Source: Corynebacterium sp.
GTDB taxonomy: Bacteria > Actinomycetota > Actinomycetes > Mycobacteriales > Mycobacteriaceae
Assembly (NCBI RefSeq): GCF_022712275.1
Contig: NZ_JALAGU010000011.1
Location: 17,189 to 81,188 of the forward strand
Direction of reading: 5' to 3'
DNA length: 64,000 bases
A model generated the notes under the pieces. The model was given only the letters and a program-made list of their open reading frames with translations, was not told the DNA's origin and did not search any database. This document shows, one piece after another, positions 58,544-64,000 of the stretch (the stretch's first letter is position 1; each line of letters starts with the position of its first letter). The translations under genes and the position numbers were made by a program.

Positions 58544-59218
58544 ATGGCTGCCAAGATTCTCGTCGTCGACGACGACCCCGCTATCTCCGAGATGCTGACG
58601 ATGGTTCTGCAGGGAGAGGGGTTCAGTACGGTCACTGTCGGCGACGGTGCGGAGGCGGTCGAGGCCGCCCGGACCCAGCACCCGGACCTCATCCTCCTCG
58701 ACCTCATGCTCCCGGGGATGAACGGCGTCGACGTGTGCCGGGCCGTCCGTGACTTCTCCGCGGTCCCGATCGTCATGCTCACCGCGAAGACCGACACCGT
58801 CGACGTCGTCCTGGGCCTCGAGTCCGGCGCGGACGACTACGTTCCTAAGCCCTTCAAGCCCAAGGAGCTCGTGGCCCGTGTCCGCGCCCGGCTGCGCCGT
58901 ATCCCGGAGGAGACCCCGGACACCGCCACCATCGGCGACGTCACCATCGATTTCGGCGGCCACCAGGTCACCCGTGACGGCGTTGTCATCCAGCTCACCC
59001 CCATCGAGTTCGAGCTGCTGGCCACCCTCGCCTCCCGTCCCCGCCAGGTCTTCTCCCGCGAGGAGCTGCTGGAGCGCGTCTGGGGCTACCGCAAGAACTC
59101 CGATACCCGCCTGGTCAACGTGCACATCCAGCGTCTGCGTTCCAAGGTGGAGAAGGACCCGGACAACCCGGTGATCATCCAGACCGTCCGTGGCGTGGGC
59201 TACAAGACGGGCGAGTAA
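58544..59218 (+). CDS. mtrA: Response regulator MtrA (OmpR family)
   Basis: Controls cell-wall hydrolase, osmotic and division genes in actinobacteria. 224 residues: receiver with VDDDPAISEML, phospho-acceptor Asp53 in LILLDLMLPGMNG, Lys in YVPKPFKPKELV. The winged-helix DNA-binding domain follows (about 125-224), with LTPIEFELLATLASRPRQ, RTVRGVGYKTGE. It is nearly the same length as the mycobacterial protein. Followed at 12 bases by mtrB. Confidence 0.97.
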   Translation: MAAKILVVDDDPAISEMLTMVLQGEGFSTVTVGDGAEAVEAARTQHPDLILLDLMLPGMNGVDVCRAVRDFSAVPIVMLTAKTDTVDVVLGLESGADDYVPKPFKPKELVARVRARLRRIPEETPDTATIGDVTIDFGGHQVTRDGVVIQLTPIEFELLATLASRPRQVFSREELLERVWGYRKNSDTRLVNVHIQRLRSKVEKDPDNPVIIQTVRGVGYKTGE

Positions 59219-59230
59219 GGGCGTCTCCCC

Positions 59231-61495
59231 GTGAACAGCGAGACACCCGCATCAGCGGCCTCCGCTCCGGATCCGGAGGAGGACGACGCCCTGTCCGGCA
59301 CCTCCGGAACCTCGGACGCCACCGGACCGACCGGCCCTGACAGCGCCGTGGGCGCCGCCGCGTCCACGGATCCTGAGACCGATCCGTCCGCTGGCACGCA
59401 CCATGTGCGTGGCGCCCTCGGCCGGTCGATCCTGCCGTTTTCCCGGGGCCGCGGGCACCGTCCCGGCAACGGTCACGGGAACGGCCACGGGAACGGCCGG
59501 GACACTGAGGATCCCCGCAGCGCGCCGCGCGGTGAACTCAAGGATGTCGGTTTCCGCGACGCCCTGAGCCTGCTGCTGAGCCGGCCGCGGACATTCCTGC
59601 ACCGGTCCCGGGTACTGCTCTCGCAGCGCTGGCGGACTTCGATCCAGACCCGCGTCATCGGCAGTGTCTTCCTGTCCTCGTTCGTCGTGATCATGGCGCT
59701 CGGATTCGTGCTCACCAGTTTCGTCAGCCAGCAGCTGCTCGACGAGAAGCACGATGTCGCGGCCTCCTCCATCGACCGGGCCCGCGTCACCGTCGAGGAG
59801 CAGCTCAGATCCTCGGACAACTCGAACTCCCTACAGCTGCGGATCAACGCCGCCCGTGCGTCGTTGACGGAACGCAGCAGCGGCAACGACGAGTCCACCA
59901 GCGGGTCCAGCACGGTCTTCGAACCGGTGGTCATCGCCCCGGACATCAACGGTCGGGACGTCTCGAGCCCGGACCAGCAGCAGATCCCGGAGAGTCTGCG
60001 CACCTTCGTCCGCCAGGGCAGGGTCGCCGACCAGTACGCGACAGTGGAACGTGCGTCCGGGAAGTACAAGGCCCTGATCATCGGTACCCCGGTGGCCTCG
60101 GATATCCAGGGACTCGAGCTCTACCTGGTGCTGCCGCTGGACAATGAGGAGTCGACCCTGGGCCTGATGCGGGGTCTGCTCCTCGCCGGTGGTGTGACGC
60201 TGCTGGTGCTCCTGGTCGTCATCGCCTGGGTGTTCTCCCAGCAGCTCACGGTGCCGGTACGCACGGCGTCCCGCATCGCGGAGCGTTTCGCCGCCGGCCA
60301 TCTGCGTGAACGTATGGCCGTCGACGGGCAGGACGAGGTCGCCCGCCTGGCGATGAGCTTCAACGATCTGGCGGAGAACCTGTCCCACCAGATCCGTCAG
60401 CTGGAGGACTTCGGCTCGCTGCAGCAGCAGTTCACCTCGGACGTCTCCCACGAGCTGCGCACTCCGCTGACCACGGTCCGCATGGCCGCCGATCTGATCC
60501 ACGACAACGCCGAGGACCTCGACCCGATGACGCGCCGTGCCTCGGAGCTGATGCTCTCCGAGCTCGACCGTTTCGAGATGCTGCTCGGTGACCTGCTCGA
60601 GATCTCACGGCACGACGCGGGTGTGGCGAATCTGTCGCTGGAGACGATCGACGTGCGCGGCGTGGTGAAGTCCACACTGGAACAGGTCCGTGCGATCGCC
60701 GAGGAGGTCGGGTGTCCGATCATCCTCGACCTTCCGGACGAGCCCGTGAGTGTCCCGGTCGATTCCCGACGCGTCGAGCGCATCCTGCGCAACCTGCTGG
60801 CCAACGCCATCGACCACAGTGAGGGACGCCCCGTCGACGTCACGATGCGCACCGGTGACGGTTCGCTGGCGGTGACAGTGGTGGACCACGGTGTGGGTCT
60901 GACCCCTGGTGAGGCGGAGCTGGTGTTCAACCGTTTCTGGCGCGCCGACCCGTCCCGCGAGCGACGCACCGGCGGAACCGGTCTGGGCCTGGCGATCGCC
61001 AAGGAGGACGCCCTGCTCCACGGCGGTCGTCTGGAGGCCACGGGCGAGCCCGGGGTGGGCGCCTGCTTCCGGCTGACTCTGCCGCTGGAACCGGGTGAAG
61101 AGGTCCGCTCCTCGCCGCTGCCCCTGGAGGTCCACCCCGGGTCGGCGGTGCCCGCCGTGGAGGACGCCCCGGTGGCGCCGGAGCTGCCACAGCACCTGGT
61201 ATCCTCCGGTGCCGGGGACACCGGGGACACCGGGGACAGCGGTGCCTTCGACGTGTCCGATCACGTGGACGCTGAGGAAGCCGCCGAGGCCTTCGAGGCG
61301 ATGGGCCCCATGAACGTGGTGGACGCCTTCGGCGGATTCGAGGGTTTCACCGAGGAAGAGGTGCGCAAGGCTCTCGAGGAGGCGGCGGACATGGACGAGT
61401 ACCACCCCACCGATGTCGGGGCGGACGTCCACGTCGACGACTACGACACGGCCTACGATCCGGATGACGACAACAGGGAGGACCGCGATGAGTGA
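59231..61495 (+). CDS. mtrB: Sensor histidine kinase MtrB
   Basis: Membrane sensor kinase that phosphorylates MtrA. It is 754 residues, notably longer than typical MtrB proteins of about 500-570. There is an extra disordered N-terminus (1-140) with a GNGHGNGHGNG repeat, TM1 (about 143-165), an extracytoplasmic sensor (170-315), TM2 (317-336), HAMP, HisKA with His407 in DVSHELRTPLTTV and HATPase with NLLANAIDHS, RFWRADPSRERRTGGTGLGL. An acidic C-tail (630-754) contains GDTGDTGDSG. GTG start. The stop overlaps lpqB by eight bases. Confidence 0.95.
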   Translation: MNSETPASAASAPDPEEDDALSGTSGTSDATGPTGPDSAVGAAASTDPETDPSAGTHHVRGALGRSILPFSRGRGHRPGNGHGNGHGNGRDTEDPRSAPRGELKDVGFRDALSLLLSRPRTFLHRSRVLLSQRWRTSIQTRVIGSVFLSSFVVIMALGFVLTSFVSQQLLDEKHDVAASSIDRARVTVEEQLRSSDNSNSLQLRINAARASLTERSSGNDESTSGSSTVFEPVVIAPDINGRDVSSPDQQQIPESLRTFVRQGRVADQYATVERASGKYKALIIGTPVASDIQGLELYLVLPLDNEESTLGLMRGLLLAGGVTLLVLLVVIAWVFSQQLTVPVRTASRIAERFAAGHLRERMAVDGQDEVARLAMSFNDLAENLSHQIRQLEDFGSLQQQFTSDVSHELRTPLTTVRMAADLIHDNAEDLDPMTRRASELMLSELDRFEMLLGDLLEISRHDAGVANLSLETIDVRGVVKSTLEQVRAIAEEVGCPIILDLPDEPVSVPVDSRRVERILRNLLANAIDHSEGRPVDVTMRTGDGSLAVTVVDHGVGLTPGEAELVFNRFWRADPSRERRTGGTGLGLAIAKEDALLHGGRLEATGEPGVGACFRLTLPLEPGEEVRSSPLPLEVHPGSAVPAVEDAPVAPELPQHLVSSGAGDTGDTGDSGAFDVSDHVDAEEAAEAFEAMGPMNVVDAFGGFEGFTEEEVRKALEEAADMDEYHPTDVGADVHVDDYDTAYDPDDDNREDRDE

Positions 61496-63311
61496 CCGTC
61501 AGATCCGCACCGCCGGCGCTCTGCTCACCGTGGCCGCGCTGGCCTCCGTCACCGGCTGCGCCACGATCCCGGGCAGTTCCTCTCCGGAGGTCATCAGTTC
61601 TTATGCGGCGTCCCCCAGCCTGGACAATGTGCCGGTCCCGCAGCCTGGACAGGCACCCGACCTTCTGCTGCGGTCGTTCTTCTCCGCCTCCGCCCACCCG
61701 CTGAACAACCACCAGGCGGCCCGCGAGTTCCTCACCTCCGACGCCGCCGACAGCTGGCAGGACGCCACGGGCACACTTATCCTGTCGCGCATCGACCTCA
61801 ATGCCGACGGCGCGGCATCCGGCAACCGGATGAGCTACACCGTCCGCGGCACAGTGACCGGGTCGCTCGGCACCGGTGGCGCATTCAAGGCGGGCTACCG
61901 CTCCTACGAGGACACCATCGACATGGTGCTCGTCGACGGCGACTGGCGGATCGACCGTCTGCCGTCGGGCGTGATCATGGACCGCAACGACTTCACCTCC
62001 GCCTACCAGGCCAGGGACATCTACTTCCTCGATCCGACGCGCCGTTTCCTCGTCCCGGACCGCCGCTGGACGTACTCACGGCAGGAGAACATCGGCTCCT
62101 CACTGGTCTCCCTGCTCGCCGCGGGCCCCCGGGACAGTCTCGCCGACGGTGTCGTCTCGTCCCTGTCTTCCGACCTCGTCGTGCAGGCCAGGGAGGGGGA
62201 ATCCGGTGGTTTCACCGTGGACCTGCAGGGGCTGTCGGCAATGGACGCCGAGGGCGTCCGCACCCTGGCCGCACAGATCATCTGGACGCTGGCTGACTCC
62301 GATGTGCGTGGGCCCTACCGGATCCTCGCCGACGGCGTCCCCGTGGGTAACGGACAGTCGGGAGCAGGGGACACCTGGAGCATCGACAGCGCCCGCGATT
62401 TCGACCCCCATGCCGTGCCGGACGAGTCGCTGCGTGCACTGCGCGACGGCGCCCTCGTCGATGTCACGGACGACGGTGCCACCACGGTCGACGGCTGGAC
62501 CGCGTCCGGGGAGCTGGAGTCGGCCGCATACTCCTCCGACGGCTCCGTCGCCGCGGTGACCGGTCACGGGGATGACCCACGCAGTCTCAAGGTCGGTGAC
62601 CCGGCGGGATCCCCGGTGACCGTGAACACCTCCGACCAGATATCACGTCCCACCTGGACCTCCGACGGCCAGTGGCTGTACGCGGTCACCGACGGTGAGC
62701 AGGTGCGCCGGTGGTCCAGGGCGGCGTCCGGGCGGATGTCGGAGGCCACAGTGGACTTCCCTTCGCTGAACAGTCTCGGCCTCGACAACCCCACGATCAG
62801 TGAGTTCTCGGTGTCGCGGGACGGGACACGGGCGGCGATGATCATCAACGGCCGGCTGTTCGTCAGCGTCCTGGAGAGCACCGCCGGTACCGCCGGTACC
62901 GCTGACACCGACGGCACCGACGACTCCTCGGCCTCCCCGGCTTCCTCGGCTTCCTCGGGGGTGCGACTGGGAACCCCGGTCCAGGTCGCGACGAACCTCG
63001 GCGACACCGCGGTGTCGGTGGGGTGGCGTCCGGACGGGGAACTACTCGTCGGCACCCGTGCCAATGACACGCCGGTGTGGGTCGTCGCGGTCGACGGCTC
63101 CACCCAGACCCAGCTGACCTCGCGGAACGTCACTGCGCCCGTCGTCGCTGTGGCGTCCACCGGCACGACCGAGTACATCCTCGACGGCCGGGCACTGCTG
63201 GAGATCGGCTACGGTGCCGGTACCTCCGGGAACACCGACACCAGCAGTGATTTCTGGCGTGAGGTGCCGGCCCTGCAGGGCGCCCGTGCGGTACCGGTGA
63301 CGGTGCGCTGA
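61488..63311 (+). CDS. lpqB: Lipoprotein LpqB (MtrAB accessory)
   Basis: Extracytoplasmic lipoprotein reported to modulate MtrB signalling. The signal peptide ends in lipobox VTGC with Cys24. A GerMN-like domain follows (about 200-330), preceded by a lumazine-like segment. A beta-propeller-like C-terminus (350-600) contains WTASGELESAAYSSDGSVAA. Total 607 residues. A Ser/Ala/Asp-rich insertion sits near 480-505 (DGTDDSSASPASSASS). Starts inside the end of mtrB. Confidence 0.94.
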   Translation: MSDRQIRTAGALLTVAALASVTGCATIPGSSSPEVISSYAASPSLDNVPVPQPGQAPDLLLRSFFSASAHPLNNHQAAREFLTSDAADSWQDATGTLILSRIDLNADGAASGNRMSYTVRGTVTGSLGTGGAFKAGYRSYEDTIDMVLVDGDWRIDRLPSGVIMDRNDFTSAYQARDIYFLDPTRRFLVPDRRWTYSRQENIGSSLVSLLAAGPRDSLADGVVSSLSSDLVVQAREGESGGFTVDLQGLSAMDAEGVRTLAAQIIWTLADSDVRGPYRILADGVPVGNGQSGAGDTWSIDSARDFDPHAVPDESLRALRDGALVDVTDDGATTVDGWTASGELESAAYSSDGSVAAVTGHGDDPRSLKVGDPAGSPVTVNTSDQISRPTWTSDGQWLYAVTDGEQVRRWSRAASGRMSEATVDFPSLNSLGLDNPTISEFSVSRDGTRAAMIINGRLFVSVLESTAGTAGTADTDGTDDSSASPASSASSGVRLGTPVQVATNLGDTAVSVGWRPDGELLVGTRANDTPVWVVAVDGSTQTQLTSRNVTAPVVAVASTGTTEYILDGRALLEIGYGAGTSGNTDTSSDFWREVPALQGARAVPVTVR

Positions 63312-63317
63312 CCGGCG

Positions 63318-64000
63318 ATGGGGATCCTCTCCGGTATCGCGGACGCCGCCGAGCTGGTCTGGCGGCACGACTGTCCGGGCTGCGGACGCGTGGAACCGGT
63401 CCCGGTGGGACAGGGGGTGGGGCTGTGCCGGGACTGCGCGGTGGCGCTACGGCATCCACCGTCACCGGTAGACGGTCCTGCTTCACCCCGGGTGTACTGC
63501 GCCGGTCCCTACGGCGGGGTGCACCGGGCGATCATCCTCGCCGCCAAGGACCATCACCGGCCGGACGCGGTGGCTGTGCTGGGTGAGGTGATCGCCGGGG
63601 TGGTGCGTCATCTGGTGGAGGCCGGGGAGCTGCCCGACCCCAGGTTGTCGCCGGTGGTGCTGCTCGCCGCTCCGACGCGTCCCTCTGCGGCACGGGCGAG
63701 GGGCGGGTGTGTCGTGGCCCGGGCCGCAAGGGTGGCGGCGCGCAGTCTGGGTGGACACGCGGACGCGGCGGCGGTGGCGTCACTGGCCGAGGGGACACCC
63801 GATTCGGTGGGGCTGTCGCGGGCCGCCCGGGCGGTGAACCTGTCCCAGGGGCTGGTGGTGGACCGGACGGAACTGCACCGGGCACGGCAGCTGTTGCGGG
63901 TGCCGGGAGCGGTGGCCTGCGTGGTGGATGACGTGTGCACGACCGGGGCGACGCTGGGAGGTCTCACCACAGCACTGGCGGCGCGGGGGGTGGTGCCGAC
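63318..64000 (+). CDS. ComF-family phosphoribosyltransferase-like protein (3' truncated by window edge)
   Basis: Begins ATG 63318, 6 bases after lpqB, and runs off the window (about 227 residues seen). The N-terminal zinc finger DCPGCGRVEP...LCRDC (four Cys) and the type-I PRPP-binding motif VVDDVCTTGATLGG place it in the ComF/amidophosphoribosyltransferase-like family. Its role outside competence is unknown in corynebacteria. It is the expected neighbour of lpqB (Rv3242c in M. tuberculosis). Confidence 0.9.
   Translation, partial: MGILSGIADAAELVWRHDCPGCGRVEPVPVGQGVGLCRDCAVALRHPPSPVDGPASPRVYCAGPYGGVHRAIILAAKDHHRPDAVAVLGEVIAGVVRHLVEAGELPDPRLSPVVLLAAPTRPSAARARGGCVVARAARVAARSLGGHADAAAVASLAEGTPDSVGLSRAARAVNLSQGLVVDRTELHRARQLLRVPGAVACVVDDVCTTGATLGGLTTALAARGVVP

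Overview
The window is a gene-dense, high-GC chromosomal segment of a corynebacterium (Actinomycetota, Mycobacteriales). Three things support this. Two gene runs are characteristic of the group: accD1–accE–maf with accBC, birA, purK and purE, and lcp–rmlD–wbbL–manC–whcD–manB–manA–sahH–tmk–mtrA–mtrB–lpqB–comF, which mirrors the Mycobacterium tuberculosis order (Rv3267 to Rv3242c region). AccBC is a fused biotin carboxylase/carrier as in C. glutamicum. Many genes also carry a -10 hexamer (TANNNT) 6-8 nt before the start codon, the hallmark of leaderless transcripts in this group. No tRNA, rRNA, CRISPR array or intact insertion sequence is visible.

Layout. 1-5 kb: end of a membrane protein, an FUSC-type exporter, an unrecognised protein with an internal duplication, and a small cell-wall operon (helical T7SS-like protein, NlpC/P60 hydrolase, small Pro-rich protein). 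5-12 kb: upp, a large membrane protein, pmmB, punA, an M20 amidohydrolase, the remnant of a peptidase S51 gene and a DUF1707 membrane protein. 12-18.4 kb: an accessory minus-strand operon of acyl-CoA synthetase, DUF3556 membrane protein, CrtI-like oxidoreductase and PucR-type regulator, preceded by a perfect TGTGA-N6-TCACA (GlxR/CRP) palindrome. This is the best candidate for an undescribed system. 18.5-25.6 kb: glpK behind accBC, a rhodanese, maf, accE and accD1. 25.6-29.9 kb: birA, a PH-domain protein, purK, purE and a YdcF-like protein.

29.9-35.2 kb: a truncated endonuclease-domain gene, then a trehalose/maltose-type ABC importer (TusEFGK/LpqY-SugABC class) with an extra small membrane protein. 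35.3-39.2 kb: a NarL-type two-component system next to a CcmA-type ABC exporter with an 18-bp palindrome between them. 39.2-45.1 kb: two frameshifted pseudogenes (zinc ribbon, endonuclease-like) among a hypothetical gene, TIGR03089, VanZ and nnr, ending in a 19-bp-stem terminator. 45.1-64 kb: the conserved cell-envelope, mannose and MtrAB block.

Functionally the window joins malonyl-CoA/fatty-acid supply (AccBC, AccD1, AccE, BirA), GDP-mannose and rhamnose-linker synthesis with arabinogalactan attachment (PmmB, ManA/B/C, RmlD, WbbL, LCP), purine and pyrimidine salvage or synthesis, and envelope signalling (MtrAB-LpqB). Variable insertions (lipid operon, glpK, exporter, pseudogenes) sit between conserved blocks.
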